Assembly (NCBI RefSeq): GCF_027924405.1
Contig: NZ_AP026978.1
Span: 4,960,001 to 5,024,000 of the forward strand
Reading direction: 5' to 3'
From: Nocardia sputorum
GTDB taxonomy: Bacteria > Actinomycetota > Actinomycetes > Mycobacteriales > Mycobacteriaceae
Length of the DNA: 64,000 nt
The position numbers were made by a program, and so were the translations under genes. The notes beneath the pieces were generated by a model that was given only the letters and a program-made list of their open reading frames with translations, searched no databases and was not told the DNA's origin. Below, piece by piece: positions 55,487 through 64,000 of the stretch. Every line of letters starts with the position of its first letter. The first letter of the stretch is position 1.

Positions 55487-58400
55487 ACGCGCCGAAGACG
55501 CGTTCGACGACGGCTTTGGCGCGCCGCGTGACGCGCATGTAGTGGTCGAGGAATTCGCTGCCGTCGTCGTTGGGCCACCCCGCGACGCGGGCGACCGCGG
55601 ACAGGAGGCGGCCGGGGCCGGGGAGCTGGTCGGTGGGCTTGCCGCGCACCAGCACCAAGGCGTTGCGGGCGTTGGTGGCCGTCAGCCACGCGTCCCGCAG
55701 CAGCGCCACGTCCTGCGCGTCCAGCAGTCCGGTCCGCTCGATCACGTCCAGCGCCTCCAGCGTGGAGGTGTTGTGCAGGCCGGGCACCTCGTGGGCGTGC
55801 CGCAGCTGTACCAGCTGGACCGTCCACTCGATATCGGCCAGGCCCCCACGTCCCAGCTTGGTGTGGGTGGCCGGATCGGCGCCGCGAGGCAGCCGCTCGG
55901 CGTCCACCCTGGCCTTGATCCGCCGGATCTCGCGCACCGCCTCGGCCGACACACCGCCCTCCGGGTAGCGCACCTTGTCGATGACGTGCAGGAAGCGCAC
56001 CCCGAGCTCCTCGTCACCGGCCACTTGGTTGGCGCGCAGCAGCGCCTGCACCTCCCACGGCTGCGCCCATTGCTCGTAGTACGCGGCGTAGGCGGCCAGC
56101 GTGCGTACCAGCGCGCCGTTGCGCCCCTCCGGCCGCAGCCCGGCGTCCACGTGCAGCGGCGGGTCGGTGCTCGGCGCGCCGAGCAGTTGCTGCACCCGGT
56201 CGGCCACCCCGATCGCCCACTTCACGGCCTTGGTCTCGTCCTCGCCGGGGCGCGGGTCGCAGACGAACAGCACGTCCGCGTCCGAGCCGTAGCCCAGTTC
56301 CATGCCGCCGAGCCGCCCCATGCCGATCACGGCGATGTCGGCGGGCGCGGGCGCGCCCCGTTCCGCCTCACCTGCCCGGATCACCGCGCGCAACGACGCC
56401 TCCAGCACCGCGACCCACACCGACGACAACGCCCGGCACACCTGCGGCACGTCGAGCATGCCGAGCAGATCGGCCGACGCCACCCGTGCGAGTTCGTGCC
56501 TGCGCAGCGAACGCGCCGCGGCCACGGCGCGTTTCGGGTCCTCGTAGCGAGCGGCGGCGGTGAGGATGCCGCGAGCCACCTCGTCGGGCTGCGGACCCAG
56601 CAGCAGCGGGCCGCCGGGGCCGTCGGCGTACATCCGGATCGTCTCGGGCGCGTTGATCAGCAGATCGGGCAGGTACTCCGAGGAGCCGAGCACGATCATG
56701 AGCCGCTGCGCGATCGCCCCTTCGTCGCGCAGCTCGCGCAGGAACCAGATCTGGTCGGCGAGCCCTTCCGACACCCGACGGTAGGCCAGCAGGCCCGCAT
56801 CGGGATTCGGTGTCTCACCGAGCCATTCGAGCAGCGTCGGCAGCAGCAGGGCTTGGATGCGGCCTTTGCGCGACACCCCGCCGGTGAGGGCCTTCAGGTG
56901 GCCGAGGGCGTGTTCCGGCGCCGCGTAGCCGAGCGCGGCGAGCTGCCGGATGGCGGCCTCGGGGCTCAGGCGCAGCGCGTCGGGTTCCATGCGCACCACC
57001 GATTCCAGCAGCGGCCGGTAGAACAACTTGGCGTGCAATCGCCGCACGCGCACCGCGTTGCGGCGGATCTCGCTGGTCAGCACACCCACCGCGTCCTGCC
57101 TGCCGTCCGGCCGGATGTGTGCGGCGCGGGCCAGCCAGCGCATGCCCTCCTCGTCGTCGGCGGCGGGCAGGGTGTGGGTGCGACGCAGCCGCTGCAGTTG
57201 CAGGCGGTGTTCCAACAGCCGCAGGAATTCGTACGACGCCGTGAGATTGGCCGCGTCGTCGCGGCCGACGTACCCGCCGGCGGCCAGCGCGGTCAGGGCC
57301 TCGACGGTGCCCTGCACGTGCAGCGTCTCGTCCACCCGCCCGTGCACCAATTGCAGCAGCTGCACGGCGAATTCGACGTCCCTGAGACTGCCGCGCCCCA
57401 GTTTGAGTTCGCGTTCCCGCAGGTCGGCGGGTACCAGATCCTCCACGCGACGGCGCATCGCCTGCACCTCGGCGACGAAATCCGGACGCTCGGAGGCCGA
57501 CCACACCATCGGCATCAGCGCGGCGCGGTACTGCTCGCCGAGCGCGAGATCGCCGGTGGCCGGGCGGTTCTTCAACAGCGCCTGGAATTCCCAGGTCCGC
57601 GCCCACCGCTTGTAGTAGGCGATGTGCGAATCCAGCGTGCGCACCAGAGCACCGGCTTTGCCCTCCGGCCGCAGTGCCGCGTCGACCTCGAAGAACGCCT
57701 GGCTCGCCACGCTCATCAGCTCCGCTGCCAAGCGCGTGGCGGTGGCGTCGGCAGGCTCGGCGACGAACACCACGTCGACGTCGCTGACATAATTCAGCTC
57801 GCATGCCCCGCATTTGCCCATCGCGATCACGCCCAGCCGCACCGGCACCGGCTCGTCCTTGCAGACCCGGGCCACCGCGACCGCCAGCGCCGCGGTCAGG
57901 GCGGCGTCGGCCAGGTAGGTGAGCTGCCTGCCGACCACCTGATAGGGCAGCACGGGCTCGTTCTCCACCGTCGCCGCCAGATCCAGCGCGGCCAGCAGCA
58001 TCAGATGATCGCGGTACCGCTTGCGCAGCGACGCCACCACCTCGGGCCCCGAGACCCCGGCGCGGAACAGCAACGGGGCCGCGTTGGGCCCTCGCTCGGG
58101 TTCGGCCTCGACGACGGCGAGCAGATCGGCGATCAGCTCGTCGCGTTCCGGTAACTCCTTGCGCCGCAGACCCTCCCAGGCCGACGGCGCCGCGACGAGA
58201 TGGTCGCCGAACGCGCTGGACGAGCCGAGCAGCGCGAACAGCCTGCCCCGCAGTGCCGTATCGGTACGGATCGCCGAATCGACGGCGTCCCATCCGTCTC
58301 CGATGCTCTCGCGCAGCCGCATGAGCGTGCTCAACGCGAGATCGGCGTCCGGCGCGCGGGACAGCGACCACAGCACGGGAATGCTCTCGACGTTGTCCCA

Positions 58401-58496
58401 GCCCAGCTCGCGCAGCGACGCGGCGGCCGACGGCTCGAGCAATCCGAGCCGACCGACACCGGGGACGACGGAGCGCGCAGACGGAGGCCGGACCAT
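55485..58496 (-). CDS. glnE: Bifunctional glutamine-synthetase adenylyltransferase/deadenylase
   Basis: GlnE attaches and removes AMP on the conserved Tyr of GlnA1, tuning nitrogen assimilation. At 1003 residues it has two nucleotidyltransferase halves: the N-terminal deadenylase half with the motif [21 protein letters not shown] and the C-terminal transferase half with [21 protein letters not shown]; both G-S/T-D-x-D metal sites are intact. [20 protein letters not shown] and [20 protein letters not shown] are matching linker repeats. The start is ATG 58496 ([10 protein letters not shown]). It precedes nothing on its strand but follows glnA2 by 57 bases. Confidence 0.97.
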   Translation of the reverse strand: MVRPPSARSVVPGVGRLGLLEPSAAASLRELGWDNVESIPVLWSLSRAPDADLALSTLMRLRESIGDGWDAVDSAIRTDTALRGRLFALLGSSSAFGDHLVAAPSAWEGLRRKELPERDELIADLLAVVEAEPERGPNAAPLLFRAGVSGPEVVASLRKRYRDHLMLLAALDLAATVENEPVLPYQVVGRQLTYLADAALTAALAVAVARVCKDEPVPVRLGVIAMGKCGACELNYVSDVDVVFVAEPADATATRLAAELMSVASQAFFEVDAALRPEGKAGALVRTLDSHIAYYKRWARTWEFQALLKNRPATGDLALGEQYRAALMPMVWSASERPDFVAEVQAMRRRVEDLVPADLRERELKLGRGSLRDVEFAVQLLQLVHGRVDETLHVQGTVEALTALAAGGYVGRDDAANLTASYEFLRLLEHRLQLQRLRRTHTLPAADDEEGMRWLARAAHIRPDGRQDAVGVLTSEIRRNAVRVRRLHAKLFYRPLLESVVRMEPDALRLSPEAAIRQLAALGYAAPEHALGHLKALTGGVSRKGRIQALLLPTLLEWLGETPNPDAGLLAYRRVSEGLADQIWFLRELRDEGAIAQRLMIVLGSSEYLPDLLINAPETIRMYADGPGGPLLLGPQPDEVARGILTAAARYEDPKRAVAAARSLRRHELARVASADLLGMLDVPQVCRALSSVWVAVLEASLRAVIRAGEAERGAPAPADIAVIGMGRLGGMELGYGSDADVLFVCDPRPGEDETKAVKWAIGVADRVQQLLGAPSTDPPLHVDAGLRPEGRNGALVRTLAAYAAYYEQWAQPWEVQALLRANQVAGDEELGVRFLHVIDKVRYPEGGVSAEAVREIRRIKARVDAERLPRGADPATHTKLGRGGLADIEWTVQLVQLRHAHEVPGLHNTSTLEALDVIERTGLLDAQDVALLRDAWLTATNARNALVLVRGKPTDQLPGPGRLLSAVARVAGWPNDDGSEFLDHYMRVTRRAKAVVERVFGA

Positions 58497-58553
58497 GGTT
58501 CTCAAATTACCCGGCCGCGACCGGGGGCACGCTCCCCCGGGGCATCACTCGGA

Positions 58554-59891
58554 TTACAGCCCCAGGTATTCCTTCAGCTCGAACGGCGTGACCTGACTGC
58601 GGTAGTCCGCCCATTCCCGGCGCTTGTTGCGCAGGAAGAAGTCGAACACGTGCTCACCGAGGGTCTCGGCGACCAGTTCGGAGCGCTCCATCGCCTGCAG
58701 CGCCTCGTCCAGGGTGCCGGGCAACTCGCGGAAGCCCATCGCGCGCCGCTCCGCGACGGTCAGCGACCACACGTCGTCCTCGGCCTCCGGCGGCAGCGTG
58801 TAGCCCTTCTCGATGCCCCGCAGACCGGCCGCGAGCAGCACGGCGAAGGCCAGGTAGGGGTTGCACGCGGAATCGGGGCTGCGGATCTCGACGCGACGCG
58901 AGGACGACTTGTTCGGCGTGTACATCGGCACACGCACCAGCGCGGAGCGGTTGGACCGGCCCCACGAGGCGGCCGTGGGGGCCTCCCCGCCGTGGATCAG
59001 GCGCTTGTAGGAGTTCACCCACTGATTGGTTACCGCGCTGATCTCCGGGGCGTGCTCGAGAATGCCCGCGATGAACGCCCGCGCCGTCTCCGACAGGTTC
59101 ATCGGGTCGTCCGGGTCGTGGAAGGCGTTGGTCTCGCCCTCGAACAGGCTCATGTGGGTGTGCATCGCCGAGCCCGGGTACTGGGCGAACGGCTTGGGCA
59201 TGAAGGTCGCGCGCACGCCCTCGTCGATGGCCACTTCCTTGATCAGGTAGCGGAAGGTCATCACGTTGTCGGCCATGGACAGCGCGTCGGCGTAGCGCAG
59301 GTCGATTTCCTGCTGGCCCGGTGCGCCCTCGTGGTGGCTGAACTCCACCGAGATGCCCATGGACTCCAGCGCGTCGATCGCGTGGCGGCGGAAGTTCGGC
59401 GCCGAATCGTGTACCGCCTGGTCGAAGAAGCCGCCGCTGTCGGCGGGGATCGGGGCACCGTCCCGCGTTCCGTTCTCCAGCAGGAAGAACTCGATCTCGG
59501 GGTGCACGTAGCAGCTGAAGCCGACGTCGCCTGCCTTGTTCAGCTGGCGGCGCAGCACGTGGCGCGGGTCGGCCCAGGACGGCGAGCCGTCCGGCATGGT
59601 GATGTCGCAGAACATGCGCGCGGAGTGCTGGTGCCCCTTGCTGGTGGCCCACGGCAGCACCTGGAAAGTCGACGGATCCGGCCGGGCGACCATGTCGGCC
59701 TCCGAGACCCGGGCGAAGCCCTCGATGGCCGATCCGTCGAATCCGATACCCTCTTCGAACGCGCCTTCCAGCTCGGCGGGTGCGATGGCGACGGACTTCA
59801 GGTAGCCCAAGACGTCGGTGAACCAGAGACGTACGAAGCGGATGTCCCGCTCTTCGAGCGTCCGCAGCACGAATTCCTTCTGGCGATCCAT
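58554..59891 (-). CDS. glnA2: Glutamine synthetase, GlnA2 type
   Basis: A second glutamine synthetase-like enzyme, 445 residues. Blocks: FDGSAIEGFARVSEADMVARPD, HPEIEFFLLENG, SHHEGAPGQQEIDLRYADAL, FMPKPFAQYPGSAMHTHMSL, NRSALVRVPMY and EIRSPDSACNPYLAFAVLL. The adenylylation motif of GlnA1 (LYELPP) is replaced by LPPEAEDDVWSL, so it is probably not regulated by GlnE. In related bacteria GlnA2 has weak synthetase activity and unclear role. ATG 59891 is chosen; a palindrome lies 25-51 bases upstream. Confidence 0.96.
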   Translation of the reverse strand: MDRQKEFVLRTLEERDIRFVRLWFTDVLGYLKSVAIAPAELEGAFEEGIGFDGSAIEGFARVSEADMVARPDPSTFQVLPWATSKGHQHSARMFCDITMPDGSPSWADPRHVLRRQLNKAGDVGFSCYVHPEIEFFLLENGTRDGAPIPADSGGFFDQAVHDSAPNFRRHAIDALESMGISVEFSHHEGAPGQQEIDLRYADALSMADNVMTFRYLIKEVAIDEGVRATFMPKPFAQYPGSAMHTHMSLFEGETNAFHDPDDPMNLSETARAFIAGILEHAPEISAVTNQWVNSYKRLIHGGEAPTAASWGRSNRSALVRVPMYTPNKSSSRRVEIRSPDSACNPYLAFAVLLAAGLRGIEKGYTLPPEAEDDVWSLTVAERRAMGFRELPGTLDEALQAMERSELVAETLGEHVFDFFLRNKRREWADYRSQVTPFELKEYLGL

Positions 59892-59915
59892 GCCCGCGAG
59901 CGTAAGCATCCGGCG

Positions 59916-59942
59916 TTAAATCCGTGTTACATACACGCTTAA
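59916..59942. promoter_or_regulatory. Palindromic element upstream of glnA2
   Basis: TTAA-n3-CGTGT-TACAT-ACACG-n1-TTAA: CGTGT/ACACG arms around a five-base spacer with TTAA outside both. It lies 25-51 bases before the glnA2 start, so it could be an operator. It does not fit the GlnR spacing. Confidence 0.3.
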
Positions 59943-60056
59943 GATTGCTGACCTGGATTTTTTCGGAAGAGTCCGCACAGCCGGATCGTCCCCTTTGTGA
60001 GTTTTTTCCGGAAACGCCCGCGCGGGGCCACCGGTCGGCAACCGTGCCCGGCGGCC

Positions 60057-61601
60057 TCAGCAGGTGAGGCCGGGAGCAGGTTCGGTCAGATCGACCAGAT
60101 AGGCGATGACCGCGTCGTCCACACAGGGCACGCCACCCGCCAGCGCCACCGTGTGCCGGCTGCCCTGGTAGGTGATCAGCGCGGCGCCCAGTTGCGCGGC
60201 CAGATCCACTCCGGCCTGGTACGGCGTCGCCGGGTCCTCGGTCGTCGAGACCACCACCGTCTTCGGCAGGCCCGCCACGGCGATGCGATGCGGTTCGCTC
60301 GTGTTCGGCACCGGCCACGCGGTGCACAGTTCCAGCGGCGCCGCGCCGGTGCCGCGGCCGTCGTCCAGGAACGGGGCCGCTTTGCGGTATTCCGCGTCCT
60401 GGCGGCCGGCCACCGCGCGATCGGTGATGCGCGGATCGTCCACGCAGCGGATCGCGTTGAACGCGTCGGTGGTGTTGGTGTACGTGCCGTCGTCGCGGCG
60501 GCCGTCGTACAGGTCGGCCAGCGCGAGCAACGTATCGCCGCGCCCGTCCCGCAACTCCGACAGCCCGAGCGTGAGCACCTTCCACAACTCGTCGGTGTAG
60601 AGCGCCTGGCGTACGCCGGTGAGCGCGTCACCGTAGGTCAGCCCGCGCGGATCGGTGGTCTGCGCCGGCTTGTCCCACAGCGGGTTCACCAGCGCGCGGA
60701 ACCGCGCCACCGCCTGCGCCGGATCCGAGCCCAGCGGGCAGTCCGGCTGTTGCGCGCAGTCCGCGGCGTAGGCGTCGAACACCTTCTGGAAGCCCGCCGC
60801 CTGGCGCAGCGACTCCTGCACCGGATCCTGTGAGGAGTCGATGGCGCCGTCCAGCACCATGGCGCGCACCCGGTCGGGGAACTTCTCCGCGTACGCCGAA
60901 CCGATCTTGGTGCCGTAGGAGTACCCGACGTAGGTCAGCTTCTCGTCCCCGAGCGCCGCACGCATGACGTCGAGGTCCTGCACGACCTCCCGGGTGCCGA
61001 CATGGGCGAGGAAGTCCTTGCCGGTGCGCTCGGCGCAGCGGTCCGCGTACCGGCGGTTGTCGGCCTCCGCGTCGGCGATGCCCGCCGGGGTGTAGTCCTC
61101 CTCCGGCTCGGCTCGCTCGGCGTCCTGCTCCTGGGGTGTCTGGCAGACGATCACGGGCAGGGAGGAGCCGATGCCGCGCGGGTCGAAGCCGATCCGGTCG
61201 AAGCGCTCGGCCAGCTCGGTCTTGTTGCCGAGCGACGACAGGCCCAGACCGGATTCCCCCGGCCCGCCCGGGTTCATCACCAGCGAACCGACCCGCCGCC
61301 CGGTCGCCCGGGTGCGGGAGATCGCGATCTGCGCGGTCGCGCCGTCGGGCGCCGCGTAGTCCACCGGCACGGTGATCCGCGCGCACTCGGTGCTCGGCGG
61401 GAGCCGGTCGTCCGGTCCGCCGAATCCGGTGCAGTCGCCCCACTGCACCGTCTGGCCGTAGAACTTCTCCAACCCGGTGGGCGGCGCCGTCGTCGGCTGC
61501 CCCGATTCGGTGCGGGTGACGACGCACCCCGACATCAGGACAGCGACCGACGCCAGCACCGCCACCGGGAGCGCACCGCGCCCATTCCGAACCGTCGACA
61601 T
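60057..61601 (-). CDS. caeA: Lipoprotein serine protease (CaeA/Hip1-like, TAP family)
   Basis: A 514-residue exported alpha/beta hydrolase equivalent to mycobacterial Rv2224c (CaeA, also called Hip1). The signal peptide ends in LMSGC (C26). [14 protein letters not shown] is the oxyanion segment, and the nucleophile is S228 in [10 protein letters not shown], at the same position I recall for Hip1. The acid and His are in [10 protein letters not shown] and GSRHTVAL. Family members cleave tripeptides or surface proteins and esters. It lies between glnA2 and panB as in mycobacteria; the second paralogue of that locus (Rv2223c) is missing. Confidence 0.93.
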   Translation of the reverse strand: MSTVRNGRGALPVAVLASVAVLMSGCVVTRTESGQPTTAPPTGLEKFYGQTVQWGDCTGFGGPDDRLPPSTECARITVPVDYAAPDGATAQIAISRTRATGRRVGSLVMNPGGPGESGLGLSSLGNKTELAERFDRIGFDPRGIGSSLPVIVCQTPQEQDAERAEPEEDYTPAGIADAEADNRRYADRCAERTGKDFLAHVGTREVVQDLDVMRAALGDEKLTYVGYSYGTKIGSAYAEKFPDRVRAMVLDGAIDSSQDPVQESLRQAAGFQKVFDAYAADCAQQPDCPLGSDPAQAVARFRALVNPLWDKPAQTTDPRGLTYGDALTGVRQALYTDELWKVLTLGLSELRDGRGDTLLALADLYDGRRDDGTYTNTTDAFNAIRCVDDPRITDRAVAGRQDAEYRKAAPFLDDGRGTGAAPLELCTAWPVPNTSEPHRIAVAGLPKTVVVSTTEDPATPYQAGVDLAAQLGAALITYQGSRHTVALAGGVPCVDDAVIAYLVDLTEPAPGLTC

Positions 61602-61780
61602 GCCTCCGATATTGCCACCGGGCACCCGGGGGCACCGCCCCGGGCAAACTTCGGCGCTGTGACCAATTGCACCGGTCATCGGCCTTAATCCGGCTCGGTG
61701 GCGGGTGGCACACTGATTCTCGTCAGACAATCCCGGGGACCCGGACGGGCCCCGAGGCGACACAGACGAAAGGGACGATG

Positions 61781-62638
61781 ATGTCCGTATCCGATTCGGA
61801 AACCCCTGCCTACGGTGCGGCGCCCGCGGAGCCCAAGAAGGTCGTGCGCAAGACCAGGGTGCACCACTTGCAGCAGATGAAAGCCGATGGCGAACGCTGG
61901 GCGATGCTGACTGCCTACGACTACTCCTCGGCGCGGCTGTTCGAAGAAGCAGGCATCCCGGTGCTGCTGGTCGGCGATTCCGCGGCCAACGTCGTGTACG
62001 GCTACGACACCACCGTACCGATCACCGTGGACGAGCTCATCCCGCTGGTGCGCGGCGTGGTGCGCGGCGCGCCGCACGCGCTGGTGGTGGCCGACCTGCC
62101 GTTCGGCACCTACGAGTCCTCCCCGCAGCAGGCGCTGGCCACCGCGACCAGGTTCATGAAGGAGGGCGGGGCGCACGCGGTGAAGCTGGAGGGCGGCGAG
62201 CGGGTCGCCGAGCAGATCGCGCTCGTCACCGCGGCGGGAATCCCGGTCATGGCGCACATCGGCTTCACCCCGCAGAGCGTGAACACCCTCGGCGGATTCC
62301 GGGTGCAGGGGCGCGGCGACGGCGCCGAGCAGTTGATCGCCGACGCCATCGCGGTCCAGGAGGCGGGCGCGTTCTCCGTGGTGATGGAGATGGTCCCGGC
62401 GGAGCTGGCGGGGCAGGTCACTCGCAAGCTGACCATTCCGACGGTCGGCATCGGCGCCGGCGCCGACACCGACGCGCAGGTGCTGGTCTGGCAGGACATG
62501 GCGGGCTACACCAGTGGCAAGACCGCGAAGTTCGTCAAACGTTTCGGCAACGTGGGCGACGAATTGCGCGCTGCCGCCGCTGCCTACGCCGACGAAGTGC
62601 GCCGGGGCACCTTCCCGGGGCCGGAGCACAGCTTCTGA
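61781..62638 (+). CDS. panB: 3-methyl-2-oxobutanoate hydroxymethyltransferase
   Basis: PanB makes ketopantoate for coenzyme A synthesis from 2-oxoisovalerate and methylene-tetrahydrofolate. 285 residues. Motifs: [37 protein letters not shown] with the metal-binding Asp of [34 protein letters not shown], and [13 protein letters not shown] with the catalytic Glu. ATG 61781 has AAAGGGA five bases before it; the preceding ATG 61778 is too close. VapBC follows. Confidence 0.97.
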   Translation: MSVSDSETPAYGAAPAEPKKVVRKTRVHHLQQMKADGERWAMLTAYDYSSARLFEEAGIPVLLVGDSAANVVYGYDTTVPITVDELIPLVRGVVRGAPHALVVADLPFGTYESSPQQALATATRFMKEGGAHAVKLEGGERVAEQIALVTAAGIPVMAHIGFTPQSVNTLGGFRVQGRGDGAEQLIADAIAVQEAGAFSVVMEMVPAELAGQVTRKLTIPTVGIGAGADTDAQVLVWQDMAGYTSGKTAKFVKRFGNVGDELRAAAAAYADEVRRGTFPGPEHSF

Positions 62639-62647
62639 GATCGCGAC

Positions 62648-62687
62648 CTCCCTTGATATACTCGCTTATATCCGTATATCAAGGGAG
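62648..62687. promoter_or_regulatory. Palindromic VapBC operator overlapping the ribosome site
   Basis: Perfect 13-bp inverted repeat CTCCCTTGATATA / TATATCAAGGGAG with a 14-base spacer, ending eight bases before the vapB ATG and covering its AAGGGAGG ribosome site. The left arm contains TATACT, a possible -10. VapB proteins repress their operons through such palindromes; the same arms could also pair in mRNA. Confidence 0.75.
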
Positions 62688-62695
62688 GTGCAGCC

Positions 62696-62914
62696 ATGTC
62701 GCGGACCATAGTCGATCTCGACGACGGCGCACTGGCGTTCGCGCAGCAGCAGCTGGGCACACGAACCAAGCGTGACACGATAAACCGGGCATTGGCCATC
62801 GCGGCGGGCCTGACCGCGGACGATCGCGCCCGCGGCTTGGCCTGGCTGCAGGCCAATGCCGAGGAGATCCTGGACTTCGACGTGCTGGCGGGCGAGGAGC
62901 GGTCCCGGCGTTGA
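62696..62914 (+). CDS. vapB: Type II antitoxin, VapB family
   Basis: A 72-residue antitoxin. The N-terminus SRTIVDLDDGALAFAQQQLGTRTKRDTINRALAIAAG is the ribbon-helix-helix or MazE-like DNA-binding domain of VapB proteins, and the C-terminal DFDVLAGEERSRR wraps the toxin active site. ATG 62696 is supported by AAGGGAGG inside the palindrome. It overlaps the toxin gene by four bases (TTGA). Confidence 0.9.
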   Translation: MSRTIVDLDDGALAFAQQQLGTRTKRDTINRALAIAAGLTADDRARGLAWLQANAEEILDFDVLAGEERSRR

Positions 62915-63312
62915 CCTACCTCGCCGACACCTCGGCCGTGTGGCGGCTGCTCCGTGGCCAGGTGCACGACCCGTGGCCGCGCCAAGTGGCACAAGGACTC
63001 GTCGCCGTCTGCCCGCCCGTCGAAGCCGAACTCATGGTCTCCGTTCGGTCGGGCAAGGACTTCGAACCGTTCTTCGCGGTGCTGGGCCGTACGTTCGGCT
63101 GGTATCCCGCGCTCGACGATCCGTGGCGTCACGTGCTGGCGGTGCAACGTGACCTGATCCGAATCGGCCACCATCGCGGGCCGTCGCCGATGGACATCGT
63201 CATCGCTCTCACCGCGCTCGAACACCACCTGACGCTCCTGCACGCGGATGCCGACTTCGAATCCATCGCAAAGGTACGACCAGAGCTTCCGATGATCCGC
63301 GTCGATCGCTAG
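62911..63312 (+). CDS. vapC: Type II toxin, VapC family PIN-domain ribonuclease
   Basis: A 133-residue PIN nuclease that cuts tRNA or rRNA when free of antitoxin. The acidic active-site residues are D6 (YLADTSA), E40 (VEAEL), D95 (PMDIVIA) and D113 (HADADFE). TTG 62911 overlaps the vapB stop. The target RNA cannot be predicted from sequence alone. Confidence 0.93.
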   Translation: MTYLADTSAVWRLLRGQVHDPWPRQVAQGLVAVCPPVEAELMVSVRSGKDFEPFFAVLGRTFGWYPALDDPWRHVLAVQRDLIRIGHHRGPSPMDIVIALTALEHHLTLLHADADFESIAKVRPELPMIRVDR

Positions 63313-63555
63313 CTCCGACGGCGCGGAGGACTTCAGGCGCGCAGTCAGCGCTCCACCTGCCGAATCAACTGCGCCGGTTGCGGACCGAGCCTGGACGACA
63401 CTCTTCGTCCCGTCGGTGACTTGTGCATACCGCGCGGTCCGAGCTGCGCGCGCGGTTGCGCTGAGCTATTCCCACCGAAAACGGCCGGTTCGGGCCGGTC
63501 GGCGAAATCAATGGCAGACTCGATGCCGACAATACCGACACGACCAGAGGTACCC

Positions 63556-64000
63556 ATGCCGTACAGCCGTTGGATTTCACGCAGCACCCTGCTGGTGGCG
63601 GGCGCTCTCGCCGCCGCGGCGTTGACCGCTTGCGGCAGCGACTCGGGACCGGCCCCCACCGGCAGCTCGAGTTCGACCACGGCGTCGGCCACCGCCACGC
63701 CGGGCACCACCGCGGGCCGCACCACCCCGGCGAGCCCGGAGATCTCCGACGCGGCCGCGACCCAGCTGTGCGACATGATCCGGCCGGAGCTGTCCAACTG
63801 GCGAATCCAGGGCGGGACCCTGGGCAAGATCGGCCTGAACGCGTTGGTCCACGAGTGGGCGCTGCGCAACGGCGGCATCAACGCCGCGGTACTGGCCGAC
63901 AAGCCGATCGTCGACCGCGCCACGATCAAGGCCTGCCCCGACGTGCGCCAGCAGGCCGTGGAGGCGCTGGGCATCCCGGATCTGGCCTCTGGTCTGGCGT
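63556..64000 (+). CDS. Putative lipoprotein, 3' end outside the window
   Basis: An open frame from ATG 63556, with AGAGG five bases upstream, still open at the window end (148 codons visible). The N-terminus is a signal peptide (STLLVAGALAAAALTAC) with a lipobox LTAC at about residue 26. A Ser/Thr/Ala/Pro linker follows, then helical sequence beginning QLCDMIRPELSNWRIQGG and GKIGLNALVHEWALRNGGIN, with a second cysteine in IKACPDVRQQAVEALGIPD. The pattern matches small Nocardia lipoproteins of unknown function. Confidence 0.8.
   Translation, partial: MPYSRWISRSTLLVAGALAAAALTACGSDSGPAPTGSSSSTTASATATPGTTAGRTTPASPEISDAAATQLCDMIRPELSNWRIQGGTLGKIGLNALVHEWALRNGGINAAVLADKPIVDRATIKACPDVRQQAVEALGIPDLASGLA

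Overview
The window is high-GC actinobacterial DNA, most likely from Nocardia or a close relative in the Mycobacteriales. The backbone order ilvE, gcvT, pepA, pyruvate/2-oxoglutarate dehydrogenase E2, TIGR01777 epimerase, lipB, lipA, glnA1, glnE, glnA2, caeA-type protease, panB is, from memory, that of the Mycobacterium tuberculosis Rv2210c-Rv2225 region. GTG/TTG starts, 4-nt start/stop overlaps, DUF3558 lipoproteins and type VII secretion (ESX) accessory proteins fit the same group. No computation or database search was possible, so family calls rest on motifs read by eye.

Left part (1-12.8 kb), mostly core metabolism: a metallo-beta-lactamase-fold hydrolase cut by the window edge, branched-chain aminotransferase, glycine-cleavage T protein, a GNAT enzyme divergent from a TetR regulator with a zinc-ribbon-like N-terminus and a candidate operator, leucyl aminopeptidase, then E2, TIGR01777 epimerase, GNAT, lipB and lipA. 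E2 is the lipoylated protein; LipB and LipA make its cofactor.

Accessory block 1 (12.8-38.8 kb) lies between lipA and glnA1. It holds a secreted transglycosylase-like protein with a long leader containing a tRNA T-arm-like hairpin, an XRE-TPR regulator divergent from three small genes, and a two-sided ESX accessory module (DUF3558, helical protein, WXG/PPE-like protein and EspG on +; YbaB, EspC-like, WXG-type and proline-rich membrane proteins on -). Next come a 1146-residue STAND-type ATPase/TPR/aminoglycoside-phosphotransferase-like fusion divergent from a WGR-domain beta-propeller protein, a lipoprotein serine hydrolase and an EF-G-like GTPase. The block ends with a second ESX-like operon (YbaB, EspH-like, small protein, a 772-residue Ser-Gly-repeat protein, glycosyltransferase-like protein) facing a second glycosyltransferase-like gene. 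No ESX core component (EccB/C/D/E, MycP) is visible.

Right part (38.9-64 kb): glnA1 with a four-element GlnR-type site upstream, RDD, YrdB and DUF4191 proteins; accessory block 2 (TY-Chap protein, DUF2334 deacetylase plus GT4 glycosyltransferase, DMT transporter, CocE hydrolase, M20 peptidase, monoglyceride-lipase-like hydrolase, type II lumazine synthase, YpfJ-like metalloprotease, exo/endonuclease-like protein, isochorismatase operon with a divergent HxlR regulator); then glnE, glnA2, the CaeA/Hip1-type lipoprotein protease, panB, a VapBC module behind a perfect palindrome, and a lipoprotein cut by the window end. Nitrogen assimilation is the clear theme: two glutamine synthetases, the adenylyltransferase that controls GlnA1, and the GlnR-like site.
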